From AC-32 sp045806105 (GTDB taxonomy: Bacteria; Actinomycetota; Thermoleophilia; Gaiellales; Gaiellaceae): a stretch of DNA of 30,499 nt. This document shows positions 14,428 to 21,646 of this stretch, piece after piece. The notes below the pieces were generated by a model that did not search any database, had not been told where the DNA came from, and was given only the letters and a program-made list of their open reading frames with translations. The stretch spans positions 1 to 30,499 of the forward strand of contig JBJMJY010000026.1 of the NCBI GenBank assembly GCA_045806105.1. Direction: 5' to 3'. The position numbers were made by a program, and so were the translations under genes. Numbering within the stretch: position 1 is the first letter of the stretch; the number at the start of each line of letters is the position of its first letter.

Positions 14428-17199
14428 GTGACCGTGGTCGAAGAGACTTTGGTCGGCAGGCAGGCGGAGCTGGCGACCATCGAGGAGTTTCTTGCCCGCG
14501 CCGGGTCGGGCCCGCAGGCGATCTTCCTCGAAGGCGAGGCGGGCATCGGCAAGACGCGTCTCTGGAAAGGCGGCGTGGAGCGCGCGCGCGAGCATGGTTG
14601 CCGCGTTCTCTCAACGCGGCCCGGCGGAAGCGAGGTCCAGCTCGCGTTCGCAGGGCTCGCGGACCTGCTCGATGGCGTCGCCGCAGAGACGCTGCCGGAA
14701 CTCCCGCCGCCGCAGCGGCGGGCGCTCGGGGTCGCGCTGCTGCTGGAGGAGCCCGGGGCCGGCGCGCCCGATGACCGCGCGGTTGCCGCAGCCTTCCTCG
14801 GTGCGCTCCGCCTACTCGTTGAGAGTGCGCCCCTCCTGGTTGCCGTAGACGACCTCCAGTGGCTCGATGCGTCGTCTGAGCGCGTGCTCGAGTTCGCGTG
14901 CAGGCGCCTCGGCGCCGAGCCCGTTGGCGTGTTCGCGACGGTGAGGATGGGGCCGGGCGAACGGCGCCCGGACGAGCTTGCACGCGCCTTTGGCGACGAC
15001 CGCCTCGAGCGGTTGGAGATCGGGCCTCTCACCGTCGCCGCCCTCTACGAGCTCGTCCGCGCGCACCTCGGCGTTGCGCTCCCACGCCCGGTGCTCCTGC
15101 AGGTTCACGCGTGCTCCGGCGGCAACCCGTTCTTTGCGCTCGAGCTCGTCCGCGCCCTCCAACGGGCCGGGATCGAGCCGGCCCCCGGAGAGCCGCTTCC
15201 GGTGCCCTCGAGCCTGCGGGAGCTCGTCGAGGGGCGGCTCTCACAGCTTCCGCGGCCCGCCGCGACGACCCTACGCTGCGCCGCCGCGCTGTCGCGGCCG
15301 ACGGTCGGCGTGGTCGAGCGCGCCGTCGGCTCGCCCAGACGGGTCGGACGTGACCTCGACTGCGCCGTTGCTGCCGGCGTGATCGAGCTGCAGGGCGAGC
15401 AGATCCGCTTCACGCACCCGCTGCTGGCGTCGATCCACCTCGCGGCCGCGACACCGCACGCGACGCGCGTCGTTCACCGGCGGCTGGCCGAGGTCGTCCT
15501 CGACTCCGAGGAGCGGGCTAGGCATCTGGCGCTGGCAGCGGAGGGCCCGGACGCGGATGTCGCGGCTGCCCTGGAGGCGGCGGCTGACCACGCGAGGTCG
15601 CGCGGCGCCGTCGCGATGGCGGCCGAACTGGGCGAGCAAGCGCTGCTCCTGACACCCGCAGACCTCCGGGAGCAGGTCCACGGTAGACGCCTCACCGCAG
15701 CCGAGCTGCACTACGCGGCGGGTGCCACGGCGCGCGCCGTCCAGCTCCTCGAGGAAGAGCTCGAGCAGGCGCCCGCAGGCCCAACCCGTGCCGAGCTGCT
15801 CTGGAGCCTCGGCAAGATCAGGTTCGAGGGCCAGGACACCCGCGTCGGCCTCGAACTCTTCCGCCGCGCGCTCCGGGAAACCCACGGCGACGATCTGCTT
15901 CGCGCGCGCATCCTCGAGAGCCTCACTTTCCCGGCGGCCAAGCAGGAGGGCTTCCGGGCCGCACAGCGATACGCGCGCGAGGCCGCAGAGATCGCCGAGC
16001 GGCTCGGGGACACGCCGACCCTCGCCCGTGCGCTCGCGATGATCGGCCACTACGCGCTCCTCTGCGGCGACGGCCTTCAGACGGAGCTCTTCGAGCGCGC
16101 CGTCGCGCTGGAGGAGCAGCTCGAGCGCTACGACCTCAGCCACGGCCCTACGGTCAGCTACGCGTGGGCGCTCTCGATGGCGGGAGAGCTCGAGCGGGCG
16201 CGCCCGCTGCTCCAGCGCGTCTGCGAGCAAGGCTGGGCCACCGGTGACGCCGCGGTCAACCTGCCCCTCTTCCTCCTCGCGACGCTCGAGTACGAGACCG
16301 GCAACTGGGAGCGGGCGGTACAGGTGGCGAAGGAGTCGTACGACATCGCCGTCCAGACCGGCCGCGAGGCGGCCGAGCCGCGGGGCCTGTTCGTGCTGGC
16401 GCACGTCAAGGCGGCACAGGGTCACGTGGACGCGGCTCGGAGCGAGGCCGAAGACGCACTCGTCATGACCGACGGGCGGGGTTGGAGCTCCGGCGGGCCG
16501 CGGGCGGCGCTCGGGTTCCTGGAGCTCTCGCTCGAGCGCTACGAGTGTGCGTACGAGGTGCTGAGGCCCGCGGTCGCGGTGTACCGCCGGCTCGGCGCTC
16601 CGCTGATCGAGCAGACCTTCGACGCCGCCGAAGCCCTTGCCGGGATCGGGCGTGTGGAGGAAGGAAGAGCGTTGCTCGCGCCGGCCGAGGAGGCCCAGGG
16701 CATGCTGCGTTTCCGCTGGGCGGCTGCGGCCACCGCGCGCGCCCGCGGGCTGCTGGCGGCAGCCGAGGGCGACCTCGACACGGCTCGAGCCGAGCTCGAG
16801 ACGGCGGTCGAGACGGGCGAGCAGGTCGGCATCCCGCTTTCCCTCGGCCGGAGCCTCCTCGCCCTCGGCAGTGTGCAGCGGCAGGCGCGTCGGAAGCAGG
16901 CCGCGCGCCAGACGCTCGGCCGCGCGCTGGAGATCTTCGAGCGGCTCGGCGCGCCGCTGTGGGCCGAGCGAGCCCGGCGCGAGCTGCGCCGTATCGGCGG
17001 GCGCTCTTCACCGCGGCAAGGGCTCTCGGGAACGGAGGCTGAGATCGTGGAGCTCGTCGTCGCCGGGCGCTCGAACAAGGAGGTCGCGCAGGCTCTTCAC
17101 CTGAGCACGAAGACGGTGGAGTGGAATCTCTCGAAGATCTACAGGCGGCTCGGCGTGCGCTCGCGCACCGAGCTGGCAGCGCGGCGTCCTGCGGAGTGA
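14428..17199 (+). CDS. Large ATPase-type LuxR transcriptional regulator (AAA/STAND, TPR, LuxR HTH)
   Basis: 923-residue regulator of the LAL/MalT-like kind. It opens LVGRQAELATIEEFLARAG, then Walker A GEAGIGKT at residues 36-43 and a Walker B-like LLVAVDDLQWLD around 132-143. The middle (about 400-830) is a long series of alpha-helical TPR-like repeats for ligand or partner sensing. The C-terminal LuxR helix-turn-helix (about 866-920) reads LSGTEAEIVELVVAGRSNKEVA and then STKTVEWNLSKIYRRLGV. GTG 14428 is chosen because GGAGG at 14415-14419 is 8 bases upstream and the protein then starts right before the ATPase domain. Signal-gated DNA binding is known for the family. The adjacent DUF4242/YVTN pair downstream is the likeliest target, by position only. 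Confidence 0.9.
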   Translation: MTVVEETLVGRQAELATIEEFLARAGSGPQAIFLEGEAGIGKTRLWKGGVERAREHGCRVLSTRPGGSEVQLAFAGLADLLDGVAAETLPELPPPQRRALGVALLLEEPGAGAPDDRAVAAAFLGALRLLVESAPLLVAVDDLQWLDASSERVLEFACRRLGAEPVGVFATVRMGPGERRPDELARAFGDDRLERLEIGPLTVAALYELVRAHLGVALPRPVLLQVHACSGGNPFFALELVRALQRAGIEPAPGEPLPVPSSLRELVEGRLSQLPRPAATTLRCAAALSRPTVGVVERAVGSPRRVGRDLDCAVAAGVIELQGEQIRFTHPLLASIHLAAATPHATRVVHRRLAEVVLDSEERARHLALAAEGPDADVAAALEAAADHARSRGAVAMAAELGEQALLLTPADLREQVHGRRLTAAELHYAAGATARAVQLLEEELEQAPAGPTRAELLWSLGKIRFEGQDTRVGLELFRRALRETHGDDLLRARILESLTFPAAKQEGFRAAQRYAREAAEIAERLGDTPTLARALAMIGHYALLCGDGLQTELFERAVALEEQLERYDLSHGPTVSYAWALSMAGELERARPLLQRVCEQGWATGDAAVNLPLFLLATLEYETGNWERAVQVAKESYDIAVQTGREAAEPRGLFVLAHVKAAQGHVDAARSEAEDALVMTDGRGWSSGGPRAALGFLELSLERYECAYEVLRPAVAVYRRLGAPLIEQTFDAAEALAGIGRVEEGRALLAPAEEAQGMLRFRWAAAATARARGLLAAAEGDLDTARAELETAVETGEQVGIPLSLGRSLLALGSVQRQARRKQAARQTLGRALEIFERLGAPLWAERARRELRRIGGRSSPRQGLSGTEAEIVELVVAGRSNKEVAQALHLSTKTVEWNLSKIYRRLGVRSRTELAARRPAE

Positions 17200-17206
17200 G
17201 GCAAGT

Positions 17207-17222
17207 CCGGGGAAATCCCCGG
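17207..17222. promoter_or_regulatory. Dyad CCGGGG-AAAT-CCCCGG: candidate operator for the DUF4242 operon
   Basis: A perfect 6-base inverted repeat around AAAT begins 8 bases after the LuxR-regulator stop and lies 37 bases before the next gene's start. It could be a weak terminator, but no T-run follows. Its size and place also fit a binding site for a dimeric LuxR-type HTH. Confidence 0.4.
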
Positions 17223-17237
17223 TTGTAGGGGGGCCGA

Positions 17238-17256
17238 GGCCGACCTAGCGTCGGCC
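17238..17256 (+). promoter_or_regulatory. Hairpin immediately before the DUF4242 start codon
   Basis: GGCCGAC (17238-17244), a 5-base loop, and GTCGGCC (17250-17256) form a perfect 7-base stem ending two bases before GTG 17259. There is no Shine-Dalgarno sequence between. It would occupy the ribosome landing zone if transcribed, or could be a DNA site in the promoter. Confidence 0.35.
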
Positions 17257-17258
17257 GC

Positions 17259-17537
17259 GTGAGGAAGTACCTGGTCGAGCGTTACCTGCCCGGTGCCACG
17301 GAGGGCCAGCTAGACGAGACGGGCGAACGGCTCGCCGCGGCGGCCGGGCGGCTCGCAGCCGAGGGGGTCGACGTCCGATACGTCGGCTCGACCTTCGTCC
17401 CGCAGGAGGAGTCGTGCTTCTGCAGGTTCGAGAGCGCGGACCGGGAGGGCGTTGAGCGCGCCTGCGAGCAAGCGGGCGTGCGGTTCGCGCGCATCGTCGA
17501 GACGCGAGAGTTCCCACTCAGCAAGGAGGAACGATGA
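17259..17537 (+). CDS. DUF4242-family small protein (ferredoxin-like fold, possible metal binding)
   Basis: 92 residues: KYLVERYLPGATEGQLDE at the start and PQEESCFCRFESADREGVERAC in the second half. This pattern, an opening YLVERxLPG and a late ESCxCxFE motif, is that of DUF4242 proteins, one of which (Streptomyces SCO4226) is described as nickel-binding. No signal peptide, so cytosolic. Function unknown; the CxC may bind a metal. GTG 17259 gives the complete domain. Its stop overlaps the ATG of the beta-propeller gene by 4 bases, and AAGGAGG near its end supplies that gene's ribosome-binding site, so the two are translationally linked. Confidence 0.78.
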   Translation: MRKYLVERYLPGATEGQLDETGERLAAAAGRLAAEGVDVRYVGSTFVPQEESCFCRFESADREGVERACEQAGVRFARIVETREFPLSKEER

Positions 17538-18550
17538 CAACGAGACGTGCAATCTTCGCGCTGCTGGCGCTGCTATTGAGCGTCGGGCTGGTCAGCTCGG
17601 CGGCCCTTGCTGGGGGCAGCAACTGCAGACACGTTAACGGCACGATCTGGGTCGCGAACCGCGGCGCAGACTCGATCCGCGGCTTCGACGCAGCCACCGG
17701 CGACGTGGTGGCGACGATCCCGATGCGGACGGGCTCGCAACCCGGCGACCTCGCCTACGCAAAGGGCAAGCTCTACGTCGCCGAGGAGTTCGGGTCGCCA
17801 CCCGCGATCGCGATCGTCGACGCCGAAACAGGGATCGTGCTGAAGCGGATCTTCACTGGGCCGCGACCCCACCACGTTCACCGGAGCCGAGGCGGCGAGC
17901 TGATGGCGTTCGGCGTCTTCGGCACGAACAAGGTCGGGATCATCGACACTCGCACCGACACGCTCGTCGGCGAGTGGCCCGCAAGCACGAGCCCGGCCGC
18001 GCGCTCGCATGCCGGCGTCTTCTCTCCCGACGGTCGCATCGTCTACGTGGCGAACGACGTCGTCAACGAGCTGTCCGCGGTCGACCCGCTGACCGGCGAG
18101 CTGCTCTGGACGATGACCGTGCCCAACGCGCACGAGCTCGTCGTCACGCACGACGGTAAGACGGCGTACGTCTCCTGCCGCGGTGGCAACGCGCTGCGTG
18201 TGGTCGATCTGGAGCGGCGCGAGATCGTCCAGACGATCCCATTGGGCCCCCTGCCCGACACGCTGCGGCTGACGGCGAACGAAAGGATGATGACGGTCGG
18301 CCTGCGCGGCACCCCGGCTCAGGTGGCGGTCGTGGACACGAGCACGTTCGCCGTTCACCTCGTCACGATCGGCGGCCCGGGGACGATCGCGGGCCACCAA
18401 TGGACGTCCAAGAACGGCCACTTCACTTTCGCCGCCTTCGAAGGCCCCGGCGCCGGCGTCGCGGTGATCGACCACCGGCAGGGCGACGCGGTCGTGCAGA
18501 CGCCGGACTACCCAGGCCGGCCGCACGGGGTCGATTTCGCGCGGCCGTAG
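17534..18550 (+). CDS. Secreted YVTN-type beta-propeller protein
   Basis: 338 residues. An N-terminal signal peptide (about 1-26, FALLALLLSVGLVSSAALA) is followed by about seven repeats of roughly 40 residues with the YVTN/NHL pattern, for example GTIWVANRGADSIRGFDAAT, GRIVYVANDVVNELSAVDP and KTAYVSCRGGNALRVVDLE. These build a seven-bladed propeller on the outside of the cell, usually for binding or structural roles. No catalytic motif is evident. ATG 17534 follows AAGGAGG with good spacing and overlaps the DUF4242 stop (ATGA). A strong hairpin follows 6 bases after the stop, so the operon probably ends here. Confidence 0.85.
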   Translation: MTTRRAIFALLALLLSVGLVSSAALAGGSNCRHVNGTIWVANRGADSIRGFDAATGDVVATIPMRTGSQPGDLAYAKGKLYVAEEFGSPPAIAIVDAETGIVLKRIFTGPRPHHVHRSRGGELMAFGVFGTNKVGIIDTRTDTLVGEWPASTSPAARSHAGVFSPDGRIVYVANDVVNELSAVDPLTGELLWTMTVPNAHELVVTHDGKTAYVSCRGGNALRVVDLERREIVQTIPLGPLPDTLRLTANERMMTVGLRGTPAQVAVVDTSTFAVHLVTIGGPGTIAGHQWTSKNGHFTFAAFEGPGAGVAVIDHRQGDAVVQTPDYPGRPHGVDFARP

Positions 18551-18556
18551 GCAAGG

Positions 18557-18591
18557 CGGCCGGAGCGGATTGGCGGCACCCGCTCCGGCCG
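18557..18591 (+). terminator. Strong hairpin, probable transcription terminator after the propeller gene
   Basis: CGGCCGGAGCGG (18557-18568), an 11-base loop, and CCGCTCCGGCCG (18580-18591) form a perfect 12-base GC-rich stem just after the stop at 18550. No T-run follows, as is common for high-GC actinobacterial hairpins. Confidence 0.65.
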
Positions 18592-18620
18592 GCGCGCAAC
18601 TCCGAGGCTTAGGCTGGCCC

Positions 18621-18650
18621 TTGACAGGTGTTGTGAGTGAGTGCTAACTT
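18621..18650 (+). promoter_or_regulatory. Sigma70-type promoter of the TetR gene, apparently leaderless
   Basis: A consensus -35 TTGACA (18621-18626) is followed after 18 bases by TAACTT (18645-18650). Transcription should start near 18657-18658, which is the GTG of the repressor, so the mRNA probably lacks a leader. This is the best promoter in the window. Confidence 0.7.
18633..18649. promoter_or_regulatory. TetR operator copy 1 (GTGAGTGAG-TGC-TAACT)
   Basis: The 17 bases lie between -35 and -10 and overlap the -10 box. They recur as GTGAGTGAG-CAA-TAACT upstream of the MFS gene. The core AGTGA-N4-TAACT is an imperfect inverted repeat. Binding by the adjacent TetR protein, blocking its own promoter, is inferred from repetition and position. 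Confidence 0.62.
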
Positions 18651-18657
18651 CCTTTGC

Positions 18658-19212
18658 GTGAACCCGGCGACCACCGTCCGCAAGACCGCCGAGGAGCGGC
18701 GCGAGGAGATCCTCGCCGTCGCGCTCGAGGAGTTCGGCGAGCACGGCCTCGACGGCACCTCGACCGACACGATCGCGCGCAAGGCCGGCCTCTCGCAGCC
18801 CTATCTGTTCCGGCTGTTCGGAACCAAGAAGGAGCTCTACCTCGAGACGGTGCGCCGCTGCCTGAGCCAGACGCTCGAGCTCTTCGAGGAGGCGGCACAC
18901 GGCCTCACCGGGGAGGCGGCGCTGGAGGCGATCGGGCAGGCCTACAGGGGACTGCTCAAGGACCGCACGCGCCTGCGCGCCCAGATGCAGGCCTACGCCG
19001 ACTGCGACGACGACGAGGTGCGCGAGGTCGTCCGCGAGGGCTACGGGCGGCTCGTCGAGTACGTCGAGCGCGTCTCGGGCGCCGGTCCCGGGCGCATCCG
19101 CGACTTCTTCGCCTTCGGGATGCTGCTGAACGTGTTCGCGTCCATGGACCTGCTCGAGCACCCGGCGCCCTGGGCGAAGGACCTGCTCGAGGCCGTCCTC
19201 GGGAAGAGCTGA
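18658..19212 (+). CDS. TetR-family transcriptional repressor
   Basis: 184-residue regulator. The N-terminal HTH region (about residues 8-55) reads TAEERREEILAVALEEFGEHG, then TSTDTIARKAGLSQPYLFRLFGTKKELYLE, the standard TetR DNA-binding signature. The C-terminal helical domain would bind a ligand. I choose GTG 18658 over GTG 18637 because the latter lies inside the promoter and operator. The downstream MFS exporter, 55 bases later, carries the same operator sequence, which fits the usual scheme: a toxic compound releases TetR and induces the pump. The effector is unknown. Confidence 0.92.
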   Translation: MNPATTVRKTAEERREEILAVALEEFGEHGLDGTSTDTIARKAGLSQPYLFRLFGTKKELYLETVRRCLSQTLELFEEAAHGLTGEAALEAIGQAYRGLLKDRTRLRAQMQAYADCDDDEVREVVREGYGRLVEYVERVSGAGPGRIRDFFAFGMLLNVFASMDLLEHPAPWAKDLLEAVLGKS

Positions 19213-19233
19213 CGTGTTTTTTTCGGCACGGAT

Positions 19234-19250
19234 GTGAGTGAGCAATAACT
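19234..19250. promoter_or_regulatory. TetR operator copy 2 (GTGAGTGAG-CAA-TAACT) before the MFS gene
   Basis: Fourteen of 17 bases match the copy at 18633-18649, including the flanking nine and five bases exactly. By analogy TAACTA (19246-19251) would be the -10 box of a separate MFS promoter; a clear -35 is not visible. The T-run just upstream (19217-19223) follows the TetR gene. Confidence 0.62.
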
Positions 19251-19267
19251 AGCCACTGGGAGGAGAG

Positions 19268-20680
19268 ATGAGCCAACGAGCGGCAACGATCTGGACGTTC
19301 GCGATCACCTCGGTCGCGCTGTTCATGACGACGCTGGACAACCTCGTCGTCACGACGGCCCTGCCGGTCATCCGGAAGGACCTCGACGCGAGCCTGAGCG
19401 GGCTCGAATGGACCGTCAACGCGTACACCCTGACCTTCGCGGTCCTGCTGATGACCGGCGCCGCGCTCGGCGACCGCTTCGGCCGCCGCCGCCTGTTCGC
19501 CGTCGGCCTCGTGATCTTCACGCTCGGCTCCGCTGCCGCAGCACTCGCCCCGTCGATCGACGTGCTGATCGCGGCGCGCGCGGTGCAGGGCCTCGGCGGC
19601 GCGATCGTGACGCCGCTGACGCTGACCATCCTGAGCGCGTCGGTTCCCGCCGAGCGGCGCGGCCTCGTGCTCGGCGCGTGGGGCGGGATCAGCGGTCTCG
19701 CCGTCGCGATCGGCCCGCTCGTCGGCGGCGCGGTCGTCGAAGGCCTCTCGTGGCAGTGGATCTTCTGGCTGAACGTGCCGATCGGGATTGTCCTGATCCC
19801 GCTGGCGCTGCGGCGTCTGCGCGAGAGCCGCGGGCCGAACGACGCGCTCGACCTGCCGGGCGTGGCGCTGGCGAGCGCCGGCCTGTTCGGGATCGTCTGG
19901 GGCCTGGTGCGCGGCAACGGCGTCGGCTGGGGGAGCCTCGAGATCACGACGGCGTTCGTGACCGGCATCGTCGTGCTCGCACTATTCGTGGTCTGGGAGC
20001 TGCGGGCACCGGAGCCGATGCTGCCGCTGCGGTTCTTCCGCAACCGCACCTTCACGGCCGCGAACGCGGCGTCCTTCCTGATGTTCTTCGGGATGTTCGG
20101 CTCGATCTTCCTGCTCGCGCAGTTCTTCCAGACCGTGCAGGGGTACTCGCCGCTGCAGGCCGGGCTGCGCGTGCTGCCGTGGACGGCGATGCCGATCTTC
20201 GTCGCGCCGATCGCCGGCGCCCTCTCCGACCGCATCGGCGGCCGGCCGCTGATGGCGACCGGGCTGGCGCTGCAGTCGGCGGGGCTCGCCTGGATCGCGT
20301 TCGTCTCGACGCCGACGGTGGCGTACTCCGAGCTCGTGATCCCGTTCGTCCTCTCCGGCGTGGGCATGGCGCTCTACTTCGCGCCGGTCGCGAACGTCGT
20401 CCTGTCGTCGGTGCAGCCGATCGAGGAGGGCCAGGCGTCGGGGGCGAACAACGCGATCCGCGAGCTCGGCGGCGTCTTCGGGATAGCCGTGCTGGCCTCC
20501 GTGTTCGCGCACTACGGCGGCTACGCGAGCGGGCAGAGCTTCGTCGACGGCCTCACGCCGGCGATCTACGTCGGCGCGGCGCTCGTCGCCGCGGGTGCCG
20601 TCGCCGCGCTGGGCATCTCGCGCAAGCAGCGCCCGTCGCAGGAGCAGGAGGCCTTCGAGCCGGTGCTCGAGGCGGCCTAG
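19268..20680 (+). CDS. MFS drug-efflux transporter, DHA2 (EmrB/QacA-like, 14 helices)
   Basis: 470-residue inner-membrane antiporter. The first helix carries FMTTLDNLVVTTALPVI, a DHA2-type motif D1 variant. Motif A is GAALGDRFGRRRLF; motif C is GPLVGGAVVEGLSWQWIFW with NVPIGI following. The length and the extra central helices fit the 14-helix DHA2 group, which exports drugs or metabolites using the proton gradient. ATG 19268 has a good GGGAGGAG ribosome-binding site. It is controlled most likely by the adjacent TetR through the shared operator. Substrate unknown. Confidence 0.92.
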   Translation: MSQRAATIWTFAITSVALFMTTLDNLVVTTALPVIRKDLDASLSGLEWTVNAYTLTFAVLLMTGAALGDRFGRRRLFAVGLVIFTLGSAAAALAPSIDVLIAARAVQGLGGAIVTPLTLTILSASVPAERRGLVLGAWGGISGLAVAIGPLVGGAVVEGLSWQWIFWLNVPIGIVLIPLALRRLRESRGPNDALDLPGVALASAGLFGIVWGLVRGNGVGWGSLEITTAFVTGIVVLALFVVWELRAPEPMLPLRFFRNRTFTAANAASFLMFFGMFGSIFLLAQFFQTVQGYSPLQAGLRVLPWTAMPIFVAPIAGALSDRIGGRPLMATGLALQSAGLAWIAFVSTPTVAYSELVIPFVLSGVGMALYFAPVANVVLSSVQPIEEGQASGANNAIRELGGVFGIAVLASVFAHYGGYASGQSFVDGLTPAIYVGAALVAAGAVAALGISRKQRPSQEQEAFEPVLEAA

Positions 20681-20700
20681 GCGTCGCTTGCGATGCCGAC

Positions 20701-20738
20701 CTAGAGGGCGTGCCGGCTTTGCCGGCGCGCCCGTCTAG
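20701..20738. terminator. Long stem-loop between convergent genes, bidirectional terminator
   Basis: CTAGAGGGCGTGCCGGC (20701-20717), loop TTT, then GCCGGCGCGCCC, a one-base bulge, and TCTAG (20721-20738) give about 17 base pairs with one G-T pair. It lies 20 bases after the MFS stop and contains the TAG stop of the minus-strand eIF2B-like gene, so it can end transcription from both sides. Confidence 0.72.
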
Positions 20739-21598
20739 CGCCCTAGAAGCGCGTAACCGGCGCGCAGGAACGGCGTCCGGTCGACCAGGGCGGCTATCTC
20801 CTCCGGAGGGTAGCCGCCCTCTTCGGTCATCACGCAGTCGAGCAGCTCCGGAGGCGTGAGCTCGAACACGGGCTCGGTCAGCGGCGGCGCGGCGGCCTCC
20901 GTGACCGGCGCCAGCTTGATCACCTCGCAGGCGACGACCACGGGCACGCCCTCGTCGTGGGCCCCCTCGGCCAGGTCGCGCGTCCCGACCTTGTTGCAGA
21001 GGGTGCCGCAGCGGAAGACGGTATCGGCGCCGAGGAGCAGCAGCGTCGCCCACTCGAGCTGCCGCGGCGCCTGCGCGTCCTCGACCAGCTCGACGTCGAG
21101 CCCGTTCTCGCGTAGGTCCTGCGCGAAGGGCCGGCCTTCCCCGAGTGGATCGGAGGCGGTGCAGATCACGCGCTCCGGCGGTGTGCGAAGCAGGGCTTCC
21201 CGTACCGTCGCCGAAGCGGAATGCGTGAGCACCACGGCGTTCTCGAGGCGGTCGCGCAGCTGGATCGCAATCGAGGCCGCCGCGCGCCGCCGTCCGTCGA
21301 CGAGCGCCGCCGCCTCCTCGCGCACGAGTTGGCGCAGCTGGTCGGTCTCGAGCTGCGCGTTTGCGGCCGCCGCGGCCAGAACGCGGCCGACGGCTCCGGC
21401 CACGGCTCCGACGCCCGGCCTGCTGTCGGCGAGCTGCCGGCCCGCGACGACGAGCTCGTCGAGCAGCGCCTCCGCCGTGGACGCCTCCTGCTCCGCGACC
21501 GCCGCCAGCGCTTCGACCGCGCGGCGGGCCATCCAGCTGGCGCCGTGCCGGCGGTCGGCTCTCAGCTCCTCGAGGCGGTCGGCCAGGACGGTGGCCAC
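20735..21598 (-). CDS. eIF2B alpha/beta/delta-like protein (ribose-1,5-bisphosphate isomerase/MtnA superfamily)
   Basis: 287 residues. An N-terminal helical half (ADRLEELRADRRHGASWMARRAVEAL) is followed by a Rossmann-like C-terminal half with the family signatures VVLTHSASATVREALL, VICTASDPLGEGRPFAQDL, LLLGADTVFRCGTLCNKVGT and DEGVPVVVACEVIK. This is the IF-2B family, which includes eukaryotic eIF2B regulatory subunits, methylthioribose-1-phosphate isomerase and ribose-1,5-bisphosphate isomerase. In a bacterium a sugar-phosphate isomerase role is likelier than translation control. The GTG start (21598) is backed by a promoter-like GACAAT 6 bases upstream. The open frame beyond runs antisense to the divergent gene and is rejected. 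MtnA itself is longer and has other motifs. Confidence 0.8.
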   Translation of the reverse strand: MATVLADRLEELRADRRHGASWMARRAVEALAAVAEQEASTAEALLDELVVAGRQLADSRPGVGAVAGAVGRVLAAAAANAQLETDQLRQLVREEAAALVDGRRRAAASIAIQLRDRLENAVVLTHSASATVREALLRTPPERVICTASDPLGEGRPFAQDLRENGLDVELVEDAQAPRQLEWATLLLLGADTVFRCGTLCNKVGTRDLAEGAHDEGVPVVVACEVIKLAPVTEAAAPPLTEPVFELTPPELLDCVMTEEGGYPPEEIAALVDRTPFLRAGYALLGR

Positions 21599-21604
21599 GT
21601 CCTC

Positions 21605-21634
21605 ATTGTCGCTGCATCGAGCTTTGCCTGCAAA
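21605..21634 (-). promoter_or_regulatory. Candidate promoter for the eIF2B-like gene, leaderless
   Basis: On the minus strand TTTGCA (complement of 21629-21634) and GACAAT (complement of 21605-21610) are 18 bases apart, and GACAAT ends 6 bases before the GTG at 21598. This resembles the TetR promoter geometry. No ribosome-binding site at normal spacing is present. Confidence 0.42.
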
Positions 21635-21646
21635 CCGGGAGTCTCG

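Noticed and set aside
15271..16425. Minus-strand open frame of 384 codons inside the LuxR regulator
   Set aside because: Antisense shadow of the TPR region; no motif or ribosome-binding site.
19190..19223. Possible intrinsic terminator after TetR (small CGAGG/CCTCG stem plus a run of seven T)
   Set aside because: The stem is only five bases, lies inside the coding end, and is separated from the T-run by about 15 bases, so I did not list it as a terminator.
19408..20859. Plus-strand frame of 483 codons overlapping the MFS gene
   Set aside because: Second-frame arginine-rich shadow; the MFS frame has transporter motifs and a good ribosome-binding site.
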